Below are positions 18,403 to 27,592 of a stretch of 64,000 bases of DNA, piece by piece (position 1 is the stretch's first letter; the number at the start of each line of letters is the position of its first letter). The notes beneath the pieces are model-generated. The model was not told the DNA's origin. It did no database searches and worked only from the letters and a program-made list of their open reading frames with translations. The stretch spans positions 3,844,001 through 3,908,000 of the forward strand of contig NZ_JBNDJK010000001.1 of the NCBI RefSeq assembly GCF_050434925.1, given 5' to 3'. The translations under genes and the position numbers were made by a program. This DNA is from Inquilinus ginsengisoli_B. Its GTDB lineage: Bacteria > Pseudomonadota > Alphaproteobacteria > DSM-16000 > Inquilinaceae.

Positions 18403-20366
18403 TCCCCGAGCTCGGCCACTACGCCCTGGTCCTGGCGCTGATCCTCGCTTTGGTGCAGTCGACCTTGCCGCTGTGGGGCGCCGCCCGGCGCCATCCCGGG
18501 CTGATGGCGATTGCCGAGCCGGCGGCGACGCTGCAGCTCGCGGCCATCGGCATCGCCTTCGCGGCGCTGACCTGGGCCTATGTCGTCTCCGACTTCTCGG
18601 TGGCGCTGGTCGCGAACAACAGCCTTTCCACCAAGCCCATGCTCTACAAGGTCACCGGCGTCTGGGGGAACCATGAGGGCTCGATGCTGCTCTGGGTCCT
18701 CATCCTGGCCCTGTTCGGCGCCGCGGTGGCGCTGTTCGGCGGCAACCTGCCGCCGACGCTGAAGGCCCGGGTGCTGGCGGTGCAGGGCATGATCGGGGTC
18801 GGCTTCCTGGCCTTCATCATCCTGACCTCGAACCCCTTCCTGCGGCTCGACCCGGCGCCGCTCGACGGCCAGGACATGAACCCGCTGCTGCAGGACCCCG
18901 GCCTGGCCTTCCATCCGCCCTTCCTCTATCTCGGCTATGTCGGCTTCTCGATGGCCTTCTCCTTCGCCGTCGCGGCGCTGCTGGAGGGCCGGGTCGACCC
19001 CGCCTGGGCACGCTGGGTGCGGCCCTGGACCCTGGCCGCCTGGTCGTTCCTGACCGTCGGCATCGCGCTCGGCTCCTACTGGGCCTATTACGAGCTCGGC
19101 TGGGGCGGCTGGTGGTTCTGGGACCCGGTCGAGAACGCCTCGCTGATGCCCTGGATGGCCGGCACCGCGCTCTTGCACTCGGCCCTCGTGGTCGAGAAGC
19201 GCGACGCGCTGAAGAGCTGGACCATCCTGCTGGCCATCCTCGCCTTCGGCCTCAGCCTGGTCGGCACCTTCCTGGTGCGCTCCGGCATCATCACCTCGGT
19301 GCACGCCTTCGCGGTCGATCCGGAGCGCGGCGTCTTCATCCTGCTGCTGCTGGCGCTCACCATCGGCGGCGCCTTCACCCTCTACGCCATCCGTGCGCCG
19401 CGGCTGAAGCTGGGCGGCGTCTTCGCCCCGATCAGCCGGGAAGGGGCGCTGGTGCTGAACAACCTGCTGATCTGCACCGCCACGGTAACGGTGTTCATCG
19501 GCACGCTGTACCCGCTGCTCGACAAGGCGGTCTCGGTCGGCAAGCCGTTCTACCAGCTCACTTTCGTGCCGCTGATGACGCCGGTGGTCGTGGTGATGGT
19601 GATTGCGCCGCTGATGGCCTGGAAGCGCGGCGACCTGCCGGGCGTGCTCGGCCGGCTGAAATTCGCCGCCGCCGGCACCGTGATCGTGGTCCTCGCCGCG
19701 CTCTGGCTGCAGGGCGGCGGGCCGGTGCTGGCGCTGCTCGGCATCGCCTTCGGCGCCTGGGTCGTGCTCGGCGCCGTCACCGAGATCGCGGAGCGGGTGC
19801 GGCTGTTCCGGATCCCGCTGCGTGACAGCCTGTCCCGCGCCGCGGGATTGCCGCGCAGCGCGTGGGGCACCGCCTTCGCCCATGGCGGGCTCGGCATCGC
19901 GCTGCTCGGCATGATCGCCACCAGCTACTGGTCGACCGAGAAGCTGGTGCTGGCAAAGCCCGGCGACCGCCTCGACCTCGCCGGTGGATACGAGGTCGTG
20001 TTCGACGGCGTGCAGGCGCGGCAGGGGCCGAATTACGAGACCCGCCTGGGCGACCTGCAACTGCTGCACGACGGCGCCCTGGTCACCGACCTCGCACCCG
20101 AGAAGCGCTTCTACCCGGTGGCCCGGATGCCGACCAGCGAGGTGGCGATCCACACGACACTCACTGGCGACGTCTATGTCGCACTGGGCGAGGAGCAGGC
20201 GGACGGACGCTGGAGCCTGCGGCTGTACCACCATCCGCTGGTGCCGTGGATCTGGGGCGGCGCCCTGGTCATGGCTTTCGGCGGCGCCCTGTCGCTCAGC
20301 GATCGCCGGTTGCGCGTCGGCGCGCCGCGGCGGGCGGCGGCGCCGGCCGTCGGATCGCCGGCCTGA
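18399..20366 (+). CDS. ccmF: cytochrome c heme lyase subunit CcmF
   Basis: This encodes 655 residues with about 14-15 membrane helices. The WWD domain (WGGWWFWDPVENASLMPW, about residues 235-252) and the conserved MLWVLILALFG and NPFLRL segments are intact. CcmF forms the heme-ligation complex with CcmH (and CcmI) in the inner membrane, transferring heme from CcmE to apocytochrome c. It overlaps ccmE by 4 bp. Confidence 0.96.
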   Translation: MIPELGHYALVLALILALVQSTLPLWGAARRHPGLMAIAEPAATLQLAAIGIAFAALTWAYVVSDFSVALVANNSLSTKPMLYKVTGVWGNHEGSMLLWVLILALFGAAVALFGGNLPPTLKARVLAVQGMIGVGFLAFIILTSNPFLRLDPAPLDGQDMNPLLQDPGLAFHPPFLYLGYVGFSMAFSFAVAALLEGRVDPAWARWVRPWTLAAWSFLTVGIALGSYWAYYELGWGGWWFWDPVENASLMPWMAGTALLHSALVVEKRDALKSWTILLAILAFGLSLVGTFLVRSGIITSVHAFAVDPERGVFILLLLALTIGGAFTLYAIRAPRLKLGGVFAPISREGALVLNNLLICTATVTVFIGTLYPLLDKAVSVGKPFYQLTFVPLMTPVVVVMVIAPLMAWKRGDLPGVLGRLKFAAAGTVIVVLAALWLQGGGPVLALLGIAFGAWVVLGAVTEIAERVRLFRIPLRDSLSRAAGLPRSAWGTAFAHGGLGIALLGMIATSYWSTEKLVLAKPGDRLDLAGGYEVVFDGVQARQGPNYETRLGDLQLLHDGALVTDLAPEKRFYPVARMPTSEVAIHTTLTGDVYVALGEEQADGRWSLRLYHHPLVPWIWGGALVMAFGGALSLSDRRLRVGAPRRAAAPAVGSPA

Positions 20367-20379
20367 GGATCGCGAAACC

Positions 20380-20916
20380 ATGCGCCGACTGCTGTTCCTG
20401 CTGCCGTTGCTGCTGCTCGCCGCCCTGGCCGTCGGGGTCGGTACCAGGCTCCTGTCCGGCAGCGACCCGCAATCCCTGCCCTCGGCTCTGATCGACAAGC
20501 CGCTGCCGGCCTTCGACCTGGCGGCGCTGCCGGGCCGGTCGGATGGCTTGGCCACCGCCGATTTCGGCAATCAGCCGATGCTGCTGAACGTCTTCGCCAG
20601 CTGGTGCGTGCCCTGCCTGGCCGAGCATCCGGTGATCACCAAGCTCGGCCGCGAGGACGGCATTCCGGTCCTGGCCATCAACTACAAGGACAAGCCGGAG
20701 GACGCCCTGGCCTGGCTGAAGCGCAACGGCGACCCGTACCGCCGGATCGGCGCCGATGCTGAGGGCCGCACCGCGATCGACCTCGGCGTCTACGGCGTGC
20801 CGGAGACCTTCGTGATCGACAAGGCCGGCCGCATCCGCTACCGGCACCCGGGTCCGCTGACCCCCGACATCGTCGACCGCGAGATCCGGCCGCTGCTGGC
20901 GGAGCTGGCGAAGTGA
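20380..20916 (+). CDS. ccmG: thiol:disulfide interchange protein CcmG/DsbE
   Basis: This encodes 178 residues: an N-terminal membrane anchor, then a periplasmic thioredoxin fold with the redox-active ASWCVPCLAEHP (Cys near residues 74 and 77) and the cis-Pro loop GVYGVPETFVID. It keeps apocytochrome CxxCH thiols reduced for heme attachment. The ATG lies 14 bp after the ccmF stop, and its own stop overlaps ccmH. Confidence 0.96.
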   Translation: MRRLLFLLPLLLLAALAVGVGTRLLSGSDPQSLPSALIDKPLPAFDLAALPGRSDGLATADFGNQPMLLNVFASWCVPCLAEHPVITKLGREDGIPVLAINYKDKPEDALAWLKRNGDPYRRIGADAEGRTAIDLGVYGVPETFVIDKAGRIRYRHPGPLTPDIVDREIRPLLAELAK

Positions 20917-21380
20917 GGGGACGTGCCATCCTTGCGGCGCTGCTGCTGGCTCTGACCCTTGCCGCCCCCGCCTTCGCGGTCGAGCCGCAGGAGCAACTGG
21001 CCGATCCGGCGCTGGAGGCACGGGCGCGGGAGCTGGGGCAGGAGCTGCGCTGCCTGGTCTGCCAGAACCAGTCGATCGACGATTCCAACGCCGACCTGGC
21101 CCGCGACCTGCGTCGCATCGTGCGCGAGCGGCTGACCGCCGGCGATAGCAACGCCCAGGTGCTGGACTTCGTCACCGCCCGCTACGGCGACTACGTGCTG
21201 CTGCGGCCGCCGCTGCGCGCCGGCACGCTGGCGCTGTGGTTCGGCCCGGTGGTGCTGCTGTTCGCCGCCATCGCCCTGCTGATCCTGCGCCGCCGCCGGC
21301 GCCCGGCCGAGGCGCCGCCGCTGTCGCCGGAGGAAAACCGCCGCCTGGCCCGGCTGATGGACGAGGAATCGGCGCCGTGA
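20913..21380 (+). CDS. ccmH: cytochrome c biogenesis protein CcmH (CycL type)
   Basis: This encodes 155 residues with a signal peptide (LAALLLALTLAAPAFAVE), the redox motif LRCLVCQNQSI, a three-helix periplasmic domain and one C-terminal membrane helix (LWFGPVVLLFAAIALLIL). This is the short CcmH form, and the TPR part is the separate gene ccmI that follows. The GTG start of ccmI overlaps its stop. Confidence 0.95.
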   Translation: MRGRAILAALLLALTLAAPAFAVEPQEQLADPALEARARELGQELRCLVCQNQSIDDSNADLARDLRRIVRERLTAGDSNAQVLDFVTARYGDYVLLRPPLRAGTLALWFGPVVLLFAAIALLILRRRRRPAEAPPLSPEENRRLARLMDEESAP

Positions 21381-22762
21381 CCGGTTGGTTGTTCTGGATC
21401 GTCGCCGCAGTGATGACCGGTGGTGCCGTGGCGCTGCTGTTGCGCCGCCTGTTCGCCGCCGACGCTTCCCTCCCCTCCGGCGCCGATGCCGCGATCTACC
21501 GCGACCAGCTGAAGGAGCTGGAGCGCGAGCTCGCCGCCGGTGAGATCGGCGCCGCCGAGGCCGAGGCGGCGAAGGCCGAGATCGCCCGCCGCCTGCTGGC
21601 CGCCGCGGGCGAGATGAAGCCGGAGGTCACGGCTCCTGCCGTGCCGCCGCGCCGCGTCGCGTTGGGTCTCGCCGTGCTGCTGCCGGTGGCGGCGCTGGCG
21701 GTCTACTTGGTCGAAGGCACGCCCGGCCTGCCCTCACAGCCCTTCGCCAACCGCGACCCGGGCGAGCGCGCGGCGGTCCAGTCCGCGATGGCCGAGGCGC
21801 AGGCCCTGGAGCAGCGCTTGGCCACCAGCCCGCAGGACCGCGCCGGCTGGATCGAGCTCGGCCAGCGTTGGGGCCAGCTGGGCGAAAGCGCCAAGGCGGC
21901 CGACGCTTATGGCCGTGCCATCGGCCTCGGCAATGCCGACGCCGAGCTGACCGGCCGCTACGGCGAGGCCCTGGTCGGCGCCAATGGCGGCGCCGTTACC
22001 GAGACCGCGCGCGCCGCCTTCGAGCAGGCCCTGACGCTGCGGCCCGGCGATGTCCGCGCCCGCTACTTCCTGGCGCTGGGCAATGCCCAGGCCGGCGACG
22101 ACCGCGCCGCGCTCGATCTGTGGCAGGCGCTGGTGCGGGAGTCTCCGACCGACGCGCCCTGGCTGCCTTCGGTGCGCCAGCATCTCGCTGAGGCGGCGCA
22201 ACGCCTGGGCCTCGACCCGAAGACGGCGACGCCGGAGCCGCAACCGCCCGCCGCGCGGGCCGCTCCTCCGGCCACCGGCGCGGCCGGCGCCATCGCCTCC
22301 CTGCCGCCGGACGAGCAGGCCAAGGCGATCCGCGGCATGGTCGACGGCCTGGCGGCGCGGCTGGAGCAGTCGCCGGACGATCTCGAAGGCTGGGTCCGCC
22401 TGGCCCGCGCCCGCGGCGTGCTGGGCGACGCCGGCGCCGCCGCCGACGCCTACGCCCGGGCCGCGGCGCTGGCGCCGGACAATGCCGACCTGCTGCGCGC
22501 CTATGCCGACGCCCTCCTGACCGCCGGCCGCGGCGAGGACGTGCCGCCGCTGCTGGAGACCGGGCTGCGGCGCATCCTGGCCTCCGATCCGAACGACCTC
22601 CAGGCGCTGTGGTTCCTCGGCGTCGCCGCGCAGAAGGCGGGGCAGCCGGAGGAGGCGCGGCGGCTGTGGGGCCGGATGCGCGACCAGTTCCAGGAGGGCA
22701 GCCAGGAGCGCCGGGCGATCGAGGGCCGCATGTCCCAGCTGCCGGCCCCCGGTGCCGGATGA
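21377..22762 (+). CDS. ccmI: cytochrome c biogenesis protein CcmI (TPR)
   Basis: This encodes 461 residues from GTG 21377. Two N-terminal membrane helices flank a cytoplasmic coiled-coil with DAAIYRDQLKELERELAAGE (a CcmI hallmark). The periplasmic part has TPR-like repeats (AGWIELGQRWGQLGESAKAA; EGWVRLARARGVLGDAGAAA). It binds apocytochrome c for delivery to CcmFH. This is the last gene of the ccm operon, and no obvious terminator follows. Confidence 0.93.
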   Translation: MTGWLFWIVAAVMTGGAVALLLRRLFAADASLPSGADAAIYRDQLKELERELAAGEIGAAEAEAAKAEIARRLLAAAGEMKPEVTAPAVPPRRVALGLAVLLPVAALAVYLVEGTPGLPSQPFANRDPGERAAVQSAMAEAQALEQRLATSPQDRAGWIELGQRWGQLGESAKAADAYGRAIGLGNADAELTGRYGEALVGANGGAVTETARAAFEQALTLRPGDVRARYFLALGNAQAGDDRAALDLWQALVRESPTDAPWLPSVRQHLAEAAQRLGLDPKTATPEPQPPAARAAPPATGAAGAIASLPPDEQAKAIRGMVDGLAARLEQSPDDLEGWVRLARARGVLGDAGAAADAYARAAALAPDNADLLRAYADALLTAGRGEDVPPLLETGLRRILASDPNDLQALWFLGVAAQKAGQPEEARRLWGRMRDQFQEGSQERRAIEGRMSQLPAPGAG

Positions 22763-22919
22763 CCGGAACGGCCGGATCGCCGCAACTTGTGCGATGAAAG
22801 CCGGCCCGGGACCTTCGTCTTCGCGGCTGCAGCGACGCGGCGTCGGGCCGCGGTTGACCGGTACCGGGAAACAATGCTTGTTTCGACTGCAACAAGAACT
22901 CGGGTGAGGCTCATACATC

Positions 22920-23714
22920 GTGGTCTCTGTTGCTGCCGCTGCGGCGCCCTCGGACGGGGCGATCGTCGTCGAGGACATGCACAAGCGGTTCGGCAAGCTC
23001 GAAGTGCTCAAGGGTGTGTCGCTGAAGGCCCGGCAGGGCGACGTCATCTCGATCATCGGCTCCTCCGGCTCGGGCAAGAGCACGCTGCTCCGCTGCATCA
23101 ACCTACTCGAGATCCCCAATGACGGCCGCGTCTGGGTCAATGGCGAGCTCATCCGGATGCGGAAGCTGCGCTCCGGCGAGGCCGAACCTGAGGACAGCAA
23201 GCAGGTCGACCGTATCCGCGCCTCGCTCGGCATGGTGTTCCAGAGCTTCAACCTGTGGTCGCACATGACCGTGCTCGAGAACGTGATCGAGGCGCCGGTG
23301 CATGTGCTGAAGGTGCCGCGCAAGGAAGCGGTGGAGCGCGCCGAGGCGCTGCTGGCCAAGGTCGGCATCGCCGACAAGCGTGACCATTATCCGAGCCACC
23401 TGTCGGGCGGCCAGCAGCAGCGTGCCGCGATCGCGCGGGCGCTGGCGATGCAGCCCAAGGTGATGCTGTTCGACGAGCCGACCTCGGCCCTCGACCCCGA
23501 GCTGGTCGGCGAGGTGCTGCGGGTGATCCGCCAGTTGGCGGAGGAGGGCAACACCATGCTGCTCGTCACTCATGAGATGCGCTTCGCCCGCGAAGTGTCG
23601 AGCAAGGTGATCTTCCTGCACCAGGGGCGGACCGAGGAGGAGGGGACGCCGGCCGAGGTGTTCGACAATCCGCGCTCGGAGCGGATCCGCCAGTTCCTCA
23701 AGGCGCAACATTGA
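22920..23714 (+). CDS. polar amino-acid ABC transporter ATP-binding protein (HisP-like)
   Basis: This encodes 264 residues. Walker A is GSSGSGKSTLLR, the Q-loop region is MVFQSFNLWSHMTVLENV, the signature is LSGGQQQRAAIARAL, Walker B is VMLFDEPTSALDP and the H-loop is LLVTHEM. The insertion between Walker A and the Q-loop is typical of HisP/ArgT-system ATPases. The start is GTG 22920. It leads a four-gene transport cluster with two binding proteins and two permeases, which suggests uptake of basic amino acids or opines. Confidence 0.93.
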   Translation: MVSVAAAAAPSDGAIVVEDMHKRFGKLEVLKGVSLKARQGDVISIIGSSGSGKSTLLRCINLLEIPNDGRVWVNGELIRMRKLRSGEAEPEDSKQVDRIRASLGMVFQSFNLWSHMTVLENVIEAPVHVLKVPRKEAVERAEALLAKVGIADKRDHYPSHLSGGQQQRAAIARALAMQPKVMLFDEPTSALDPELVGEVLRVIRQLAEEGNTMLLVTHEMRFAREVSSKVIFLHQGRTEEEGTPAEVFDNPRSERIRQFLKAQH

Positions 23715-23781
23715 TGGGCGCCGCTTCGCCGCGATGCTTGACCGCGCGCGGCGATTTCGCGGAAATCGGCCCATCCAACCC

Positions 23782-23797
23782 GGGACCGCAAGGTCCC
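23782..23797 (+). promoter_or_regulatory. tetraloop hairpin in leader of first binding-protein gene
   Basis: GGGACC / GGTCCC closes a GCAA (GNRA) loop 20 bp before the ATG. A matching hairpin precedes the second binding-protein gene. It probably stabilises the downstream mRNA segment. Confidence 0.45.
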
Positions 23798-23817
23798 AGT
23801 TCTGAACGGGAGACTTC

Positions 23818-24609
23818 ATGATGAAGAGCTGGTTATCGCTGGCCGCCACCGCGGCCCTCGTGCTGGCCGCCGGCACCGCCTCGGCGGAGACGCTGCGCGT
23901 CGGCACCGAAGGCGCCTATCCACCGTACAACGCCACCGATGCCTCGGGCAAGCTGGTCGGCTTCGAGATCGACCTCGCCAACGAGCTGTGCAAGCGCACC
24001 CAGATGACCTGCGAGATCATCCAGCAGGACTGGGACGGCATGATCCCGGCGCTCATGAACAAGCGCTACGACGCGATCATGGCCGGCATGTCGGTCACCG
24101 AAGAGCGGATGAAGCAGATCGCCTTCTCCAAGCCCTACAGCACCACCCCGGCCTGGTTCGTCTCGGCCAAGGACGGCGTGCTGAAGGACGCCAAGACCCT
24201 GGCCGACATCCAGGCGGCGCTCAAGGGCAAGTCGGTCGGCGTGCAGCGCTCGACCATCCACCAGAACTTCCTCGAGGCCAAGGTGCCGGGCGCCGAAGTG
24301 AAGCTCTACGATACCCAGGACGATCTCAACCTCGACATGCAGAACGGCCGCATCGACGCCGGCCTGGCCGACAGCCTCGGCTGGAAGGACTTCCTGGCCA
24401 GCGACGCGGGCAAGGGCTACGACCATTTCGGCCCGGGCCTGACCGGCAAGGACGACCCGATCTTCGGCCTTGGCGTCGGCATCGGCCTGCGCAAGGAGGA
24501 CACGGCGCTGAAGGCGAAGCTCGACAAGGCGCTGGACGAGGTGAATGCCGACGGCACGATGACCAAGCTGTCGGTGCAGTGGTTCGGCTTCGACACCTCG
24601 GTCAAGTAG
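23818..24609 (+). CDS. amino-acid ABC transporter substrate-binding protein (lysine/arginine/ornithine type)
   Basis: This encodes 263 residues with a signal peptide ending near GTASAE. The HisJ/ArgT fold is clear: LRVGTEGAYPPYNATD, GFEIDLANELCKRTQMTCE, QQDWDGMIPALMNKRYDAI, GMSVTEERMKQIAFS and VGVQRSTIHQNF. The two Cys residues of CKRTQMTC form the conserved disulfide. GGGAG lies 5 bp before the ATG. A second, similar binding protein follows, so this is probably a tandem duplication with changed ligand preference. Confidence 0.93.
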   Translation: MMKSWLSLAATAALVLAAGTASAETLRVGTEGAYPPYNATDASGKLVGFEIDLANELCKRTQMTCEIIQQDWDGMIPALMNKRYDAIMAGMSVTEERMKQIAFSKPYSTTPAWFVSAKDGVLKDAKTLADIQAALKGKSVGVQRSTIHQNFLEAKVPGAEVKLYDTQDDLNLDMQNGRIDAGLADSLGWKDFLASDAGKGYDHFGPGLTGKDDPIFGLGVGIGLRKEDTALKAKLDKALDEVNADGTMTKLSVQWFGFDTSVK

Positions 24610-24671
24610 CCGGGGTCGAGTCAGCGGAGTACGGGCGCCGGCCGATGCGGTGCCGGCGCCCGGCCCCAACC

Positions 24672-24687
24672 GGGACCCTCGGGTCCC
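24672..24687 (+). promoter_or_regulatory. tetraloop hairpin in leader of second binding-protein gene
   Basis: GGGACC / GGTCCC closes a CTCG loop 15 bp before the ATG. It has the same arms as the hairpin at 23782-23797, and flanking bases (CAACC before, AACGG after) are also shared. This shows the duplication included the leader. Confidence 0.45.
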
Positions 24688-24702
24688 AGAACGGAAAAGA
24701 TC

Positions 24703-25500
24703 ATGACCAAGATCTGGGTGTCCCTGGTCGGGGCGGCGGCGCTGTCGTTGGCCGCCGGCACGGCAGCTGCCGACACCGTGCGCATCTGCATGGAAGGCGC
24801 CTACCCGCCCTTCAACAACACCGATTCCACCGGCAAGATCGTCGGCTTCGAGGTCGATGTCGCCGATGATCTGTGCAAGCAGGCCGGCCTGACCTGCGAG
24901 GTCGTGCAGCAGGATTGGGACGGGTTCATTCCGGCGCTGCTGAACAAGCGCTGTGGCGCCCTCATGGACGGCATGTCGATCACCGAGGAGCGGCTGAAGC
25001 AGATCGCCTTCTCGGTGCCCTACACCGACACGCCGGCCTGGTTCGTCGGCGCCAAGGACGGGCTGCTGAAAGATGCCAAATCCCTGGCCGACGTGAAGGC
25101 GGCCCTGAAGGGCAAGACCATCGGCGTGCAGCGCTCGACCACCCATCAGAACTTCCTCGAGGCCGAGTTCAAGGAGTCCGAGATCAAGCTCTACGACACG
25201 GTCGACGAGCTCAATTTCGACCTGGTCAACGGCCGCATCGACGGCGGGCTGGGCGACAGCATCTCCTGGGATTCCTTCCTGAAGAGCGACGCCGGCAAGG
25301 GCTTCGCCCATTTCGGGCCGGGCCTGACCGGCAAGGACAACCCGCTGTTCGGCCAGGGCGTCGGCATCGGGCTGCGGCAGGAGGACAAGGAGCTCAAGGC
25401 CAAGCTCGACAAGGCGATCGACTCCATGAAGGCCGACGGCTCGCTGGGCAAGCTGTCGGTGCAATGGTTCGGCTACGATCCGCTGGCTCCCAGCAACTAG
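24703..25500 (+). CDS. amino-acid ABC transporter substrate-binding protein, second copy
   Basis: This encodes 265 residues and is clearly paralogous to the preceding gene, with signal peptide VSLVGAAALSLAAGTAAAD. Motifs are VRICMEGAYPPFNNTD, GFEVDVADDLCKQAGLTCE and QQDWDGFIPALLNKRCGAL. Differences from copy 1 cluster in the ligand-pocket loops (CMEGAYPPFN vs GTEGAYPPYN; NKRCGALMDGM vs NKRYDAIMAGM), suggesting a different amino acid. The extra Cys residues (CM, KRCG) are unusual. Confidence 0.92.
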   Translation: MTKIWVSLVGAAALSLAAGTAAADTVRICMEGAYPPFNNTDSTGKIVGFEVDVADDLCKQAGLTCEVVQQDWDGFIPALLNKRCGALMDGMSITEERLKQIAFSVPYTDTPAWFVGAKDGLLKDAKSLADVKAALKGKTIGVQRSTTHQNFLEAEFKESEIKLYDTVDELNFDLVNGRIDGGLGDSISWDSFLKSDAGKGFAHFGPGLTGKDNPLFGQGVGIGLRQEDKELKAKLDKAIDSMKADGSLGKLSVQWFGYDPLAPSN

Positions 25501-25509
25501 GAAGGAAGC

Positions 25510-25530
25510 GGGCGGCCTGACCGGCCGCCC
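25510..25530 (+). terminator. intra-operon hairpin between binding-protein and permease genes
   Basis: GGGCGGCC / GGCCGCCC closes a 5-nt TGACC loop with no T-tract. Such hairpins after binding-protein genes usually protect the upstream mRNA or partly terminate it, lowering permease expression. Confidence 0.5.
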
Positions 25531-25556
25531 CTCCCGATTCAAGCAGCGCGGCAAGC

Positions 25557-26294
25557 ATGCAAGGACTGACCGATTCGCTGCTCCACTGGGCGCAGCTCTT
25601 CTCCTGGGGCGACCAGGGCTGGGGCGACGAGTTCGTCCAGGCCGCGGTGATGACCGTGCTGCTCTCCACCGCCAGCTACATCTTCGGCATCGTCATCGGG
25701 CTGATCGCCGCCTGCCTCAAGGTCTGGGGCTGGTTCCCGCTGCGCTGGCTGATGGAGGTCTACACCACCGTCATCCGCGGCGTGCCGGAGCTCCTGATCA
25801 TCTATCTCCTGTTCTTCGGCAACGAGGCGGCGATCAACGCCATCCTCGGCCTGATAGGCATCACCGAGCCGTTCCGGCTGAACGAGTTCGTGATCGGCGT
25901 GCTCGCCGTCGGGCTGATTTCCGGCTCCTATTCGACCGAGGTGCTGCGCGGCGCCATCCAGGTCATCCCGCACGGCCAGATCGAGGCCGGGCGCGCCTTC
26001 GGCATGCACGGCTTCATGGTGTTCCGCCGCATCATCCTGCCGCAGACCATCCGCCTGGCGCTGCCGGGCCTCGGCAACATCTGGCAGCTGATCCTGAAGG
26101 ACACGGCGCTGGTCTCCGTCGTCGGGGTCACCGAGCTGATGCGCATCAGCCAGGTGGCGGCGCGGTCGACGCGCGAGCCGTTTCCGTTCTTCATCACCGC
26201 GGCGGTGCTGTTCCTGGTCATCACCACCTTCTCGACCAAAATGTTCCGCAGGGCCGAGGCGCATTACGACCGCGGCGTGCGGCGGGCGGGCTGA
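25557..26294 (+). CDS. polar amino-acid ABC transporter permease (HisQ-like)
   Basis: This encodes 245 residues with five membrane helices. The inner-membrane EAA loop is IEAGRAFGMHGFMVFRRIIL, and the family segment VYTTVIRGVPELLIIYLLFF is intact. It pairs with the downstream permease to form the HisQM-type channel. Its stop is 2 bp before the next start. Confidence 0.93.
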   Translation: MQGLTDSLLHWAQLFSWGDQGWGDEFVQAAVMTVLLSTASYIFGIVIGLIAACLKVWGWFPLRWLMEVYTTVIRGVPELLIIYLLFFGNEAAINAILGLIGITEPFRLNEFVIGVLAVGLISGSYSTEVLRGAIQVIPHGQIEAGRAFGMHGFMVFRRIILPQTIRLALPGLGNIWQLILKDTALVSVVGVTELMRISQVAARSTREPFPFFITAAVLFLVITTFSTKMFRRAEAHYDRGVRRAG

Positions 26295-26296
26295 CC

Positions 26297-26992
26297 ATGG
26301 ATCTCGACCTGATCCTCGACACTTTCGGCAAGCTGCTCGGCGGCGCCCTGGTGACCATCCAGCTGATCGTGCCGGCGCTCGCCCTCGGCGTCGTCATGGC
26401 GATGGTGCTGGCGGTGATGCGGGCGTCCGGCAACGGTGTCGTGTCGCGTATCTCCCGCGGCTATGTCTTCGTGTTCCGCGGCACGCCGCTGCTGGTGCAG
26501 ATCTTCCTGATCTATTTCGGCCTCGGCCAGTTCCGCCCGCTGTGGGAGGCGCTGGGCGTCTGGAACTGGCCGCTGCGCGAGGCCTTCCCCTGCGCTGTCA
26601 TCGCCTTCGCCATGAACACCGCGGCCTACACCAGCGAGATCATCCGCGGCGGCCTGCAGGCAGTGCCCTTCGGCCAGATCGAGGCGGCGCGCGCCTGCGG
26701 CATGTCGCGGTCGCTGGTGTTCCGGCGGATCACCGTGCCGATCGCCATCCGCCAGGCGCTGCCGGCCTATGGCAACGAGATCATCCTGATGGTGAAGGCC
26801 AGCTCGCTGGCCTCGATCATCACCATCATGGAGATCACCGGCATCGCCAAGCAGATCAACTCGCGCACCTTCGCGCCGTTCGAGGTCTTCACCGCCGCCG
26901 GCATCCTCTACCTGGCCATGAACTTCGTGGTGGCGCAGGGCATCCGGGCGGTTGAGTGGAAGCTGACCCCGCATCTGCGCCGGCGCAGTTGA
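26297..26992 (+). CDS. polar amino-acid ABC transporter permease (HisM-like)
   Basis: This encodes 231 residues with five helices. The EAA loop is IEAARACGMSRSLVFRRITV, the entry motif is GYVFVFRGTPLLVQIFLIYF, and NTAAYTSEIIRGGLQAVPFG is typical of HisM. It is the last gene of the importer cluster and is nearly fused to the preceding permease gene. Confidence 0.93.
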   Translation: MDLDLILDTFGKLLGGALVTIQLIVPALALGVVMAMVLAVMRASGNGVVSRISRGYVFVFRGTPLLVQIFLIYFGLGQFRPLWEALGVWNWPLREAFPCAVIAFAMNTAAYTSEIIRGGLQAVPFGQIEAARACGMSRSLVFRRITVPIAIRQALPAYGNEIILMVKASSLASIITIMEITGIAKQINSRTFAPFEVFTAAGILYLAMNFVVAQGIRAVEWKLTPHLRRRS

Positions 26993-27032
26993 ACAGCTAA
27001 ACACGCTCCTCGGCTCTGCTAAGCTGCAGCGG

Positions 27033-27509
27033 ATGTTCACCTTCACGCCGCTCCGCCCCGCCGACCTGCCGCGCCTGCGCCTGTGGCTCGCCGCGCCGCA
27101 TGTCCGCGCCTGGTGGGGCGATCCGGATGCCGGGATCCGCGAGATCCGCCGGCTGATGGCGTCGGACTGGGCCGAGCCGATGCTGGTCGCCTGGCAGGGC
27201 CGGCAGATCGGCTATCTCCAGGCCTATGACGCTGCCTCGGCGGCGCCCGGCGGCGATGCCGAGCCCGGCAGCTTCGGCATCGACCTGTTCATCGGCGAGC
27301 CGAGCTATGTCGGCAAGGGGCTCGGCACCGCCTTCCTCGGTGCCTATACCGACCGGCTGCTGAAGGGTGGGCGGGCCTCGCGCATCCTGGCCCGGCCGGC
27401 CCGCTCGAACCACCGCGCCGTCCGCTGCCTGACAGGGGCGGGGTTCCATCCGCTGGTCGATGACGGCGGCCCGCTGCTGGCGATGGCGAAGGACCGGCCG
27501 GGACTTTAG
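27033..27509 (+). CDS. GNAT N-acetyltransferase, AAC(6')/siderophore-type
   Basis: This encodes 158 residues. The Acetyltransf_8-like pattern is present: RPADLPRLRLWLAAPHVRAW, WWGDPD, IDLFIGEPSYVGKGLGTAFL (acetyl-CoA site) and the NHRAVRCLTGAGF motif near the end. Relatives acetylate aminoglycosides or hydroxamate siderophore intermediates. With no siderophore genes nearby and no drug-resistance context, the substrate is open. Confidence 0.83.
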   Translation: MFTFTPLRPADLPRLRLWLAAPHVRAWWGDPDAGIREIRRLMASDWAEPMLVAWQGRQIGYLQAYDAASAAPGGDAEPGSFGIDLFIGEPSYVGKGLGTAFLGAYTDRLLKGGRASRILARPARSNHRAVRCLTGAGFHPLVDDGGPLLAMAKDRPGL

Positions 27510-27592
27510 GACAAGCCGGAAAACTGCCGAGTCGCGGTCCGGCGCAGGCGTGTTATGCTTCTCCCCAAAACCAGAACAATCGGGGAATCGCC

